The position numbers and the translations under genes were made by a program. Below, in pieces: positions 9,343-17,269 of a stretch of 64,000 nt of DNA. This DNA is from Hyphomicrobiales bacterium (GTDB lineage Bacteria; Pseudomonadota; Alphaproteobacteria; Rhizobiales; Beijerinckiaceae): assembly GCA_019075865.1 (NCBI GenBank), contig JAGXAN010000002.1, positions 62,001 to 126,000 on the forward strand, read 5' to 3'. The notes beneath the pieces are model-generated. The model searched no databases, was not told where the DNA came from, and saw only the letters and a program-made list of their open reading frames with translations. The stretch's first letter is position 1. Each line of letters opens with the position of its first letter.

Positions 9343-9654
9343 TGGCGATGGGGCAGTCCCGCGCCTGACACGTGCCACAACGGGCAAAAGCGCACCTGCC
9401 CCAACCGGAACATGGCGCGCAACGGTTGTTTTGGCGGTAATCCCGCTGCCAAATTGTCGCACAATGGCTGTTTGGCAAGATAATCGTCCGCAATAGGTCG
9501 CATAGAACATATTCACTATTGCGAATGTGTTTTGCGCGCGCTATCTCTGTTCTGCAGCAGGGGCGAATTTGCCGCATTGAGAGGTTGGCGCAGATTGGCT
9601 TAGCTGATTTGGGTGGGCCTAACGTCAAACGCCCAATGCTCTGGGAGAAACGCA
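9343..9654. other. Intergenic region between nar operon and sqr
   Basis: This 312-base gap holds no credible gene. It begins with a weak inverted repeat (TGGGGCAG at 9349-9356 and CTGCCCCA at 9396-9403, with a long loop and no T-run) that might end the nar transcript. It then carries the SqrR-type operator at 9507-9530. I see no FNR/Anr-type TTGAT-N4-ATCAA box here. Confidence 0.6.
9507..9530 (+). promoter_or_regulatory. SqrR/BigR-type persulfide-responsive operator
   Basis: Inverted repeat ACATATTC-N8-GAATGTGT, 7 of 8 arm bases symmetrical. Its core, ATTC-N8-GAAT, is the published recognition pattern of SqrR, the ArsR-family persulfide sensor of Rhodobacter capsulatus, and resembles BigR sites. 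It lies 125 bases before the sqr start codon, where a promoter is expected. No sqrR/bigR gene lies in the window, so the repressor would act from elsewhere. Confidence 0.68.
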
Positions 9655-10953
9655 ATGACAAAAATAGCGGTTTTGGGTGCAGGATTGGGCGGAACCATCC
9701 TCGCATATGAGCTCAAGGAAAAGCTGGGCAAAAACGACACCATGACCATGGTCAACAAGGGTGCGGTTTATTCATTTGTGCCCTCAAATCCATGGGTTGC
9801 CGTGGGCTGGCGCTCGCGCAATGACATCACGGTCGATTTGAAGCCGGTAATGGCCAAACGCGGCATCAAGCTGGTGGAGCAGGGTGCAAAGCGTGTGCAT
9901 CCGGAGAAAAACCAGATCGAACTCAATGACGGCACCTTCGTCGATTATGACTATCTGGTCATCGCGACCGGGCCGGACCTCGCTTTCGATGAAATTCCGG
10001 GGTTGGGGCCCAATGCCAACACCGATTCCATTTGCGAGGTTGACCACGCCCTGAATTCGCGGGTCAATTTTGACCGTCTGGTGGCCAAGCCCGGCCCGGT
10101 CATCGTGGGCGCGGCGCAGGGCGCATCATGCTTTGGCCCGGCCTATGAATATGCCTTCACGCTGGATACGGCACTGCGACGGGCGCGCGTGCGCGATCAG
10201 GTGCCGATGACCTTCATCACGCCCGAACCGTATATAGGTCACCTTGGCCTTGACGGAGTGGGCGATACCAGGGGCCTGCTTGAATCGGCGATGCGCGAGC
10301 ATCACATCAAGTGGATCACCAATGCCCGCATCACCAAGGTCGAACCGGGCAAGATGTTTGCCGAAGAGGTCAACGACGATGGCACGGTGAAGATGGTGCA
10401 TGAACTGCCCTTCGCCATGTCGATGATCCTGCCGCCCTTCCGGGGTGTGCCTGCGGTCATGGGTGTGGAGGGGCTCACCAACCCGCGTGGATTCATCCTC
10501 GTCGACAAGCACCAGCGCAACCCGAAATATCCCAATGTCTTCGCGCTCGGCGTTTGCGTGGCGATCCCGCCCATGGGCAAGACGGCGGTTCCCGTCGGCG
10601 TGCCAAAGACCGGGTTCATGATCGAATCCATGTCCACCGCCATCACCGCCAATATCGACGCCTTGCTCAATGGGCGCGAGCCGAATGCCGTGGCGTCCTG
10701 GAATGCCATTTGCCTGGCCGATTTTGGTGACAGCGGCATTGCTTTTGTCGCCCAGCCGCAAATTCCGCCCAGAAATGTCAACTGGTCGTCGGAAGGCCGA
10801 TGGGTGCATCTGGCCAAGATCGGATTTGAGAAATATTTTCTCCACAAGATTCGTCGCGGTCATGCCGAGACGTTTTACGAGAATTTCAGTTTGAAGTTGT
10901 TGGGAATCGACAAACTGAAGAAAGTGACCATGGAGCAGACCCCAAAGGTCTGA
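9655..10953 (+). CDS. sqr: Sulfide:quinone oxidoreductase
   Basis: FAD enzyme on the inner face of the membrane or attached to its periplasmic side that oxidises sulfide to persulfide or polysulfide and reduces quinone. It has 432 residues from the ATG at 9655, which is preceded by GGGAGA; an upstream in-frame ATG at 9613 has no such site. The N-terminus carries the dinucleotide motif GAGLGGT. Cys127, Cys159 (in GASCFGPAYEY) and Cys353 (in ICLADFGDSG) match the three redox cysteines of characterised SQRs, which lie near 124-128, 156-160 and 347-356, so this should be a genuine sulfide oxidiser rather than a flavocytochrome c subunit. The C-terminal amphipathic stretch after residue 370 fits membrane attachment. 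A DUF2892 gene follows closely. Confidence 0.94.
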   Translation: MTKIAVLGAGLGGTILAYELKEKLGKNDTMTMVNKGAVYSFVPSNPWVAVGWRSRNDITVDLKPVMAKRGIKLVEQGAKRVHPEKNQIELNDGTFVDYDYLVIATGPDLAFDEIPGLGPNANTDSICEVDHALNSRVNFDRLVAKPGPVIVGAAQGASCFGPAYEYAFTLDTALRRARVRDQVPMTFITPEPYIGHLGLDGVGDTRGLLESAMREHHIKWITNARITKVEPGKMFAEEVNDDGTVKMVHELPFAMSMILPPFRGVPAVMGVEGLTNPRGFILVDKHQRNPKYPNVFALGVCVAIPPMGKTAVPVGVPKTGFMIESMSTAITANIDALLNGREPNAVASWNAICLADFGDSGIAFVAQPQIPPRNVNWSSEGRWVHLAKIGFEKYFLHKIRRGHAETFYENFSLKLLGIDKLKKVTMEQTPKV

Positions 10954-10984
10954 TTGAGTTTACTCACGCATACAGGAGATTTCT

Positions 10985-11188
10985 ATGACTATAGATCGCG
11001 CCGTCATGGCATTTGCCGGATTTGTTGTTCTGGCTTCTTTGGCGCTTGGCCACTGGGTTTCGCCCTACTGGCTGCTGTTGACGGCCTTTGCCGGCCTCAA
11101 CATGTTGCAGGCGGCATTCACCGGGCTTTGCCCGGCAGCTTCCATATTCAAGCGGCTCGGCTTCAAAGTCGGCTGCGCTTTTCAGTAA
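10985..11188 (+). CDS. DUF2892 (YgaP-like) small membrane protein
   Basis: The 67-residue protein has two hydrophobic helices (about residues 7-22 and 28-46) and the motif TGLCPAASIFKRLGFKVGC, which is typical of DUF2892 proteins and of the membrane part of the YgaP rhodanese. It lies 31 bases after sqr, with AGGAG before its ATG, so it is cotranscribed with sqr. Such proteins commonly accompany sulfide and persulfide genes, and the conserved cysteines could take part in persulfide handling; that role is an inference. An intrinsic terminator follows 18 bases after the stop. Confidence 0.85.
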   Translation: MTIDRAVMAFAGFVVLASLALGHWVSPYWLLLTAFAGLNMLQAAFTGLCPAASIFKRLGFKVGCAFQ

Positions 11189-11206
11189 TAAGTGAGTGCG
11201 TAATCT

Positions 11207-11240
11207 GCGGCCCAGGGTTACACTTGGGCCGCGCCTTTTT
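11207..11240 (+). terminator. Intrinsic terminator after sqr-DUF2892
   Basis: Perfect 8-bp stem GCGGCCCA/TGGGCCGC (11207-11214 and 11225-11232) with a 10-base loop, followed after three bases by TTTTT. It should end most sqr transcripts before the RND genes, whose first start codon is only about 32-44 bases beyond it. Confidence 0.8.
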
Positions 11241-11271
11241 GTGATCGCCAGATCAAAAGCAGATCAAAACC

Positions 11272-12345
11272 ATGGAAACAGCAATGTACCCGATGAACAG
11301 CCGTTCAACCCATCTGCGCAACAATTGGCACCTGTCTGCCTTGTCGATGCTGGCTGTTTCCATGATCGCCACGAGCGCATCGGCTGCCGACTTCACGGTC
11401 CACCAGCAGCAGGTGCCTGATTTTAAGGCGGTTTTTGGCCAGATCGAGAGCCGCAACGTATTGCCCGCCCGCGCCCGAATTGGTGGCACTCTGGAAACCG
11501 TCACCGTCACGGAGGGCAGCAAGGTCACCAAAGGCCAGCAGATTGCATTGGTGATTGACCCTAAAATCGCGTTGCAGCTTCAGGCGACGGACGCCACCAT
11601 CAAGCAGGCCGTTTCCCAGTTGGACAATGCGCAAAAGCAATTTGACCGCACCCAGGAACTTCTGAAACGCGGCATCACCGCGCAGGCGGTATTCGACCAA
11701 ACCAAGTCCCAGTTGCAGGTAGCGCAAAATCAGGTGGCGGTGGCGCAATCCAGCCAGCGGGTTCTCCAGCAAAGCGCAACCGATGGCGCCGTGCTGGCGC
11801 CAGCCGATGGCCGCGTATTGACGGTTCCGGTGTCGGCCGGTTCGGTGATCATGCCGGGGGAAATCGTGGCGCGCATCGCCAGCGGCCCCTATTACCTGCG
11901 ATTGTCGCTTCCCGAACGCATGGCCCCGAATATACACAAGGACGCAAAAGTCCGCATTGGCTCACTCGGGGTTTTGTCGACCGAGGCGCAGGACCAGACG
12001 AAAATCAGCGAAGGCACCATCGTCAAGGTCTATCCTGAAATCACCGGCGGCCGTGTCACCGCCGACGTCAGCGTGCCCGACCTTGGCAATTATTTTGTGA
12101 ATGAGCGCACCCTTGTCTGGGTTCCAGTGGGTACCCGCGATGTTATTGCCGTGCCGCCTGCCGCCATCGTTCGCAACAACGGCATTGATTATGTCAACGT
12201 CTCGGTGAACGGCGTTTCCACGGCGGTTGCCGTGATACCAGGCTCGGAAGTTGAGGGGCCCAATGGCCCGGAGCGGGAAATTCTGACAGGCCTTCACGAT
12301 GGTGACCAGCTTGTCATTCCAGAAGCCGGAAAGTCGGGATTATAA
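11272..12345 (+). CDS. RND efflux periplasmic adaptor (membrane fusion protein)
   Basis: Periplasmic adaptor of a tripartite RND efflux pump, linking the inner-membrane pump to an outer-membrane channel. It has 357 residues from 11272; ATGs at 11284 and 11293 are also possible, and the one at 11284 has GGAA eight bases upstream. A signal peptide ends near ATSASA-ADF. The barrel-lipoyl segment IGGTLETVTVTEGSKVTKGQ is split from its second half (APADGRVLTVPVSAGSVIMPGE) by a coiled-coil hairpin rich in Gln. The stop is two bases before the pump gene. No outer-membrane channel gene is adjacent, so a TolC-like protein from elsewhere is presumed. Its position behind sqr suggests a role tied to sulfur stress. 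Confidence 0.92.
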   Translation: METAMYPMNSRSTHLRNNWHLSALSMLAVSMIATSASAADFTVHQQQVPDFKAVFGQIESRNVLPARARIGGTLETVTVTEGSKVTKGQQIALVIDPKIALQLQATDATIKQAVSQLDNAQKQFDRTQELLKRGITAQAVFDQTKSQLQVAQNQVAVAQSSQRVLQQSATDGAVLAPADGRVLTVPVSAGSVIMPGEIVARIASGPYYLRLSLPERMAPNIHKDAKVRIGSLGVLSTEAQDQTKISEGTIVKVYPEITGGRVTADVSVPDLGNYFVNERTLVWVPVGTRDVIAVPPAAIVRNNGIDYVNVSVNGVSTAVAVIPGSEVEGPNGPEREILTGLHDGDQLVIPEAGKSGL

Positions 12346-12347
12346 CC

Positions 12348-15300
12348 ATGAATCTGGGACTTGCCGGACGGCTCACGCGCGCCTTTATCGCCTCACCGCT
12401 CACGCCCCTGTTTTTGCTGGCGGCCATTGCGGTCGGCCTCTTGGCACTGTTCACCCTGCCGCGCGAAGAAGACCCGCAAATCTCGGTTCCGATGGTGGAC
12501 ATCAGCGTCCCGGCCAACGGGCTGAAGGCGGATGATGCAGTCAAACTGGTGACCGAGCCACTTGAAACCATCGTCAAAAGCATTCCCGGTGTCGAGCACG
12601 TCTATTCGCAGACGCAGGATGATCGCGTTTTGGTCACCGCCCGCTTCGATGTCGGCACCAATGAGGATACCGCTTTCGTGCGCGTCAACGAGAAGGTGCG
12701 CGCCAATCTCGACAAATTACCGGTCGGCATCCCGCAACCGATGATCGTCGTGCACGGTATTGACGATGTGGCGATTGTGGTGGTGACGCTAACGCCTGAC
12801 GCGAAGGCCGCCGCGCATTGGGACGAAAACAGCCTCACCCAGTTGGCGCGCGAGTTGCGCGTGCAAATTTCCAAACTGGATGATGTCGGCCTCACCTATA
12901 TTGTCGGCCAGCAGCCCGAAGAAATTCACATTGAGCCGGACCCGGAAAAGCTGATGCTCTATGGTGTCACCCTGCAACAGCTCACGGCCAAGATCCAGGG
13001 CGCCAACAGTGCGTTTCTGGCGGCAAAAGTGCGCAGGGATGGCAAGCAGGACGATCTGATTGCCGGACAGACGCTTCAGACATTATCTTCGATCCGTGAT
13101 CTGCTGATCACCACACGCAATGGTCGCCCGGTTTATGTCCGCAATATCGCCAAGGTCGTTATGTCGACGCATAGCGCGGAAACCTATGTCAGCGACGTGC
13201 GCAAGGTGGATGGCAAGCTGGTGCATACCCCCGCCGTTTCGCTGGCCATAGCCAAGCGGCCCGGCACCAATGCCGTGGTCATAGCCGAGAGCATCACCAA
13301 CAGGCTGAAACAATTGCGCGGCGAGATGTTCCCGCTCGACGTGAATATGACCATCACCCGCAATTATGGCGATTCGGCCAATGCCAAAGCCAATGAGCTT
13401 TTGCTGCATCTGGCGATTGCCACGATTTCGATCGTGCTGCTGGTGGGCCTCACCATCGGTCTGCGTCCGGCGATTGTTGTGGCTATCGTCATTCCAACCA
13501 CAATTTTGTTGACGCTTTTTGCCTCAAAACTGATGGGCTACACCCTGAACCGGGTCAGCCTTTTCGCCCTGATCTTCTCCATCGGTATTCTGGTCGACGA
13601 CGCAATTGTGGTGATCGAGAACATCACCCGCCATTGGGCGATGGATGATGGCCGCTCGCGCATTGACGCGGCGGTTGAAGCGGTGGCCGAAGTGGGCAAC
13701 CCCACCATTGTCGCGACCCTCACCGTCGTGGTCGCCTTGCTGCCGATGCTGTTCGTGTCCGGCATGATGGGCCCTTACATGAGCCCGATTCCGGCCAATG
13801 CCTCTGCGGCCATGCTGTTTTCGTTCTTTGTCGCGGTGGTGCTGACGCCCTGGCTGCTGATCAAATTTTCAGGCAAGGAAACCGCTGGTCACGGCCATGG
13901 CCATGAGCACACGCAATCCTGGCTCGCACGTGGCTATGTGCGCATTGCCAGACCCATTCTGGTTTCGCGCCGCCGCTCGCTGATTTTCCTGATCCTGGTC
14001 GGCATAGCGACGCTTGGCTCGATGATGATGTTTTACACCGAGCAGGTAACCGTCAAATTGCTCCCCTTCGACAACAAGAGCCATTTGCAGGTTGTGCTGG
14101 ATTTGCCGCGCGGCTCATCCGTGGAAGATACCAACAAGAAGCTTCAGGAAATCGTGGATTTGCTGGCACCCGTCAAAGAGGTGACCTCGTTCCAAACCTA
14201 TGCCGGAACCTCGGCACCCTTTGATTTCAACGGTCTGGTGCGCCATTATTACCTGCGCAGCGAGCCGCAACAGGGTGATGTGTCGATCAACCTGCTGCCC
14301 AAGGACGCACGCGCGAGATCCAGCCACGTCATTGCACTGGCCGCGCGTCAAAGGCTCAAGGGCCTGCATTTGCCAGCCGGATCGGCGCTGAAACTGGTTG
14401 AGCAACCGCCGGGCCCGCCCGTGCTGGCGACCATGATTGCCGAGGTCTATGGCCCGACAGCCGACATCCGTCGCGCCGTGGCCGCCAAAGTGCGCGAAGC
14501 CTTCCAGAGCGTGTCCTACATTGTTGATACCGATGACACCTACGGCACCCGTCCCGATCGCATCCGCATGGCGATCAATCAGGACAATCTCGAATATTAC
14601 GGCGTCGAGCAAAGCGATGTGTACGCCACGATCAGTGATCTCGACCAAGGTGTGCCGGTCGGCTATTCCAACCGGGGCAGCGGGCAACAGCCCATTCCCA
14701 TTCGCATTACCATGCCCAAGGCCAATCAGGTGGTGAACCAGTATTCGCTGGCGACGCCCGTGCCTGCCAATGCGCTGCCGGGCAATCGCACGGTCGTTGA
14801 ATTGGGCGACGTGGTCAATATTTCCAACGAAAAGGCCTCCTATCCAATTTTCCGCCACAATGGCCGCTCGGCTGAAATGATCACGGGTGAAATGGCAGGC
14901 GCCTATGAGGCCCCCATCTACGGCATGCTGGCCGTGGACAACGCCATCGACAAAATCGATTGGGGCAATGTTCCCAAGCCGGAGATTTCGTTGCACGGCC
15001 GACCCACGGATGAGGCCAAGCCGGTTGTGTTGTGGGATGGCGAATGGGAAGTCACCTGGGTGACATTCCGCGACATGGGTGCCGCATTCATGATCGCGCT
15101 TATTGGCATTTACGTGCTGGTCGTGGCACAGTTTGGCTCCTTCAAACTGCCACTGGTCATTCTGACGCCCGTGCCGCTGACTTTCATCGGCATCATGTTT
15201 GGCCACTGGCTCTACAATGCGCCATTCACAGCTACCTCGATGATCGGATTTATCGCGTTGGCCGGCATTATCGTGCGCAATTCGATCCTGCTGGTCGATT

Positions 15301-15566
15301 TCATCCGCAACACACGCGATATCAACCGGCCGCTGATTGATACCTTGCTGGAGGCCGGTGCCATCCGCTTCAAGCCGATCCTGCTGACCGCGCTTGCCGC
15401 CATGATCGGCGCGGTGATGATTTTGACCGATCCCATCTTCCAGGGGCTGGCCATTTCCTTGTTGTTTGGTCTGGCCTCGTCGACCGCCCTGACGGTTCTG
15501 GTCATTCCCGCGATTTATGTCGTGCTGCGGGGCGATAAGGTGCCGTCGGTTAACCGGCCGCAGTAA
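12348..15566 (+). CDS. RND efflux pump inner-membrane permease (AcrB/HAE-like)
   Basis: Proton-driven inner-membrane pump of a tripartite efflux system, 1072 residues, full length for the family. The N-terminus has the usual helix and the porter-domain start PREEDPQISVPMVDISV. The proton-relay aspartates lie in GILVDDAIVVIENI of the fourth helix. The second half repeats the fold, with GIIVRNSILLVDFI. The cytoplasmic stretch around residue 512-519 carries a histidine-rich GHGHGHEH sequence that is not a general feature of AcrB, so metal binding is possible. Substrate cannot be read from the sequence; drug-type (HAE) pumps fit better than CusA-type because the methionine ladder is not evident. 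It forms an operon with the adaptor. Confidence 0.93.
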   Translation: MNLGLAGRLTRAFIASPLTPLFLLAAIAVGLLALFTLPREEDPQISVPMVDISVPANGLKADDAVKLVTEPLETIVKSIPGVEHVYSQTQDDRVLVTARFDVGTNEDTAFVRVNEKVRANLDKLPVGIPQPMIVVHGIDDVAIVVVTLTPDAKAAAHWDENSLTQLARELRVQISKLDDVGLTYIVGQQPEEIHIEPDPEKLMLYGVTLQQLTAKIQGANSAFLAAKVRRDGKQDDLIAGQTLQTLSSIRDLLITTRNGRPVYVRNIAKVVMSTHSAETYVSDVRKVDGKLVHTPAVSLAIAKRPGTNAVVIAESITNRLKQLRGEMFPLDVNMTITRNYGDSANAKANELLLHLAIATISIVLLVGLTIGLRPAIVVAIVIPTTILLTLFASKLMGYTLNRVSLFALIFSIGILVDDAIVVIENITRHWAMDDGRSRIDAAVEAVAEVGNPTIVATLTVVVALLPMLFVSGMMGPYMSPIPANASAAMLFSFFVAVVLTPWLLIKFSGKETAGHGHGHEHTQSWLARGYVRIARPILVSRRRSLIFLILVGIATLGSMMMFYTEQVTVKLLPFDNKSHLQVVLDLPRGSSVEDTNKKLQEIVDLLAPVKEVTSFQTYAGTSAPFDFNGLVRHYYLRSEPQQGDVSINLLPKDARARSSHVIALAARQRLKGLHLPAGSALKLVEQPPGPPVLATMIAEVYGPTADIRRAVAAKVREAFQSVSYIVDTDDTYGTRPDRIRMAINQDNLEYYGVEQSDVYATISDLDQGVPVGYSNRGSGQQPIPIRITMPKANQVVNQYSLATPVPANALPGNRTVVELGDVVNISNEKASYPIFRHNGRSAEMITGEMAGAYEAPIYGMLAVDNAIDKIDWGNVPKPEISLHGRPTDEAKPVVLWDGEWEVTWVTFRDMGAAFMIALIGIYVLVVAQFGSFKLPLVILTPVPLTFIGIMFGHWLYNAPFTATSMIGFIALAGIIVRNSILLVDFIRNTRDINRPLIDTLLEAGAIRFKPILLTALAAMIGAVMILTDPIFQGLAISLLFGLASSTALTVLVIPAIYVVLRGDKVPSVNRPQ

Positions 15567-15726
15567 TCGGCGCTTTGACCGCGCCAATGCCCATGCACCT
15601 TGGCGGGCAGGGCGGTGCAGGCAAGGCTAGGCGGTTATGGCTGTTCCTTTTGCGGGAATGGTTAACGGCCGCTGTCCTGGCGACGCCCGATTTATCCGGA
15701 CGTAAGACAATAATCCTAAGTCTTTG

Positions 15727-15765
15727 TCAATTGGCTACGACTAAGTGGTCGGTTTCGCCAATTGA
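15727..15765. promoter_or_regulatory. Inverted repeat TCAATTGGC-N21-GCCAATTGA with nested dyad
   Basis: Perfect 9-bp arms at 15727-15735 and 15757-15765 enclose a smaller dyad CGAC/GTCG (15738-15741 and 15748-15751). The two-turn spacing between arm centres is typical of a regulator binding as two dimers, though an RNA stem is also possible. It lies about 270 bases before the start of the export gene. The cognate regulator is unknown. Confidence 0.5.
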
Positions 15766-15873
15766 TTCGGTGTACGGATTAAAATCTTACCCGCGTGTTA
15801 AGGCTCCATTAATCATTTGCCGCCGATATGGTTAACAGACCGCTTCATTTTGCGACATTTTTCGATGAAAGGC

Positions 15874-15889
15874 GTGGCGTATTCGCCAC
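15874..15889. repeat. Perfect hairpin GTGGCG-TATT-CGCCAC
   Basis: A 6-bp GC-rich stem with a four-base loop sits about 147 bases upstream of the export lipoprotein start. There is no T-run on either side, so it is not a standard terminator; it could be part of a structured leader RNA. Confidence 0.45.
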
Positions 15890-16035
15890 AAAGGCGCTAA
15901 ATCCGCCAGCGGAACCCGGAATTGAAGGCAGCGCAAGCCGCCAGCTTATTGTTATCAATACGTCTTTTCATTATACTCTTGTTGCACTGCGAAGAAACGT
16001 CCTTCATCTTTCTAAAACCCCCGGCTGGAATTTTC

Positions 16036-17241
16036 ATGCAAAAATTGAAATGGTATTCTCCAGCGGTTCTGGTCGGCGTTGGTTTTCTCGCAGGCTGTTC
16101 CTCGCTGCCGGAGGTTGGCCCGAGCGCCGATGCCGTGGTTTCGCAGGCCAATGGCACGGGCGACAATGGTGCGAGCACCGGGGCCTATGCGCTGGTCAAT
16201 ATTGATGCCAATGTCGCCAACACTCTCTCGCATCGCATTCCAGATAGCCTTTACGGCAGTTTTGGCGATCATCGCGCTTCGGTCGAACCGCGCATTGGCG
16301 TCGGCGACATGCTTACCGTCACCATTTGGGAGGCGAGCGCCGGTGGGTTGTTCTCCGGGCCGGTTTTGCCCGGCCAGTTCAGCAGTGGTGCCAAAAGCGC
16401 CACCATCCCGCCGCAGTCGGTCGGGCGCGACGGCCGCATCAGCGTGCCTTATGCCGGTGCGATCCATGTTTTGGGCAAAACCCCGCTTCAGGTGCAGACA
16501 ACCATCCAGAATGCGCTTCAGGGCAAAGCCATTCAACCGCAGGCGCTGGTATCAATCACCAATCCGGTGAGTAGTTCTGTCACGGTTTTGGGCGAAGTCG
16601 GTCATGGTGCGGTCATCCCGCTTTCGGCCAAAGGCGATCGTCTGATGGATGTGGTTGCACTGGCGGGCGGTGTGCGGGGCCAGGTAAATGAAATGGTGGT
16701 GCGCCTGTCGCGCGGGCCACGCACGGTCTCGGTGCCCTTGATCAAGGTTGTCTCCAACCCGAATGAAAACATCAGCATGCGTGCCGGCGATACGCTGACC
16801 ATCGTGCGTGATCCGCAAACCTTCACCGTATTTGGTGCAACAGGCAACAATGCCCTTGTGCCCTTTGATTCCGATAGCATGAACTTGAGCAATGCCCTTG
16901 CAAAAGTGGGTGGCCTTCAGGATACCCGCTCGGATGCGACCGGCGTGTTTGTATTTCGTTATGAGCCCTATGCCATTGCCCACGCCTTGTTGCCGGAGAG
17001 CCCGTTGGTGGTGCGCGGCAAACGCACGCCAGTGGTTTACCGTCTCAACCTGAAGAATGCAGCGAGCATGTTTGTCGCTCAGACTTTCCCGGTCTTCAAC
17101 CATGACGTCATCTATGTTTCGGACGCGCCATTGGTGGAAACGCAGAAAATCATGCAGATATTCTCGACCCTGTCGCAGCCGCTTACCACGACGTCCAGCG
17201 TGCTGACCTCGGCTTCGAGCGCCAAATCCCTCGGATTGTAG
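16036..17241 (+). CDS. Polysaccharide export outer-membrane lipoprotein (Wza/KpsD-like)
   Basis: Outer-membrane secretin-like protein for capsule or exopolysaccharide export. The start at 16036 gives 401 residues and a clear lipoprotein signal: hydrophobic VLVGVGFLAGC with the lipobox cysteine at position 21; a longer frame from 15922 would bury it. The polysaccharide export domain starts near IGVGDMLTVTIWEA, followed by SLBB-type segments around VTVLGEVGHGAVIPL and LMDVVALAGGVRGQV, and a later FTVFGATGNNALVPF. GGAA lies five bases before the ATG. It faces a convergent KpsS-like gene, and no inner-membrane co-polymerase (Wzc/KpsE) or ABC exporter is seen in the window, so the export machine must be completed elsewhere. 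Confidence 0.9.
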   Translation: MQKLKWYSPAVLVGVGFLAGCSSLPEVGPSADAVVSQANGTGDNGASTGAYALVNIDANVANTLSHRIPDSLYGSFGDHRASVEPRIGVGDMLTVTIWEASAGGLFSGPVLPGQFSSGAKSATIPPQSVGRDGRISVPYAGAIHVLGKTPLQVQTTIQNALQGKAIQPQALVSITNPVSSSVTVLGEVGHGAVIPLSAKGDRLMDVVALAGGVRGQVNEMVVRLSRGPRTVSVPLIKVVSNPNENISMRAGDTLTIVRDPQTFTVFGATGNNALVPFDSDSMNLSNALAKVGGLQDTRSDATGVFVFRYEPYAIAHALLPESPLVVRGKRTPVVYRLNLKNAASMFVAQTFPVFNHDVIYVSDAPLVETQKIMQIFSTLSQPLTTTSSVLTSASSAKSLGL

Positions 17242-17257
17242 GGGCGCGAACGGCCCC
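17241..17257. terminator. Possible hairpin between convergent polysaccharide genes
   Basis: GGGGC/GCCCC stem with a seven-base loop starts at the stop codon of the export gene and lies in the 28-base gap before the convergent KpsS-like gene. There is no strong T-run, so termination activity is uncertain. Confidence 0.35.
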
Positions 17258-17269
17258 TGCCGGCACGAT

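Larger units (their letters stand above)
15567..16035. other. Long intergenic region upstream of the polysaccharide export gene
   Basis: No credible gene was found in these 469 bases. A weak hairpin GGCGC/GCGCC (15569-15585) follows the RND stop. Further along are a 9-bp inverted repeat (15727-15765) and a perfect 6-bp hairpin (15874-15889), listed separately. The stretch is richer in A+T than the neighbouring genes from about 15700 on, as expected for promoter and 5' leader of the export gene. Confidence 0.6.

Noticed and set aside
9349-9403. Inverted repeat TGGGGCAG/CTGCCCCA as a tRNA or strong terminator
   Set aside because: The loop is about 40 bases, no cloverleaf or anticodon arm forms, and there is no T-run. 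At most it is a weak RNA stem.
9343-9654. FNR/Anr-type box for anaerobic control of sqr
   Set aside because: I looked for TTGAT-N4-ATCAA and found no acceptable match. The nar promoter itself lies outside the window.
14115-15587. A 490-codon minus-strand frame opposite the RND pump
   Set aside because: Antisense to a well-supported pump gene, no domain, composition rich in His, Gln and Arg, typical of shadow frames.
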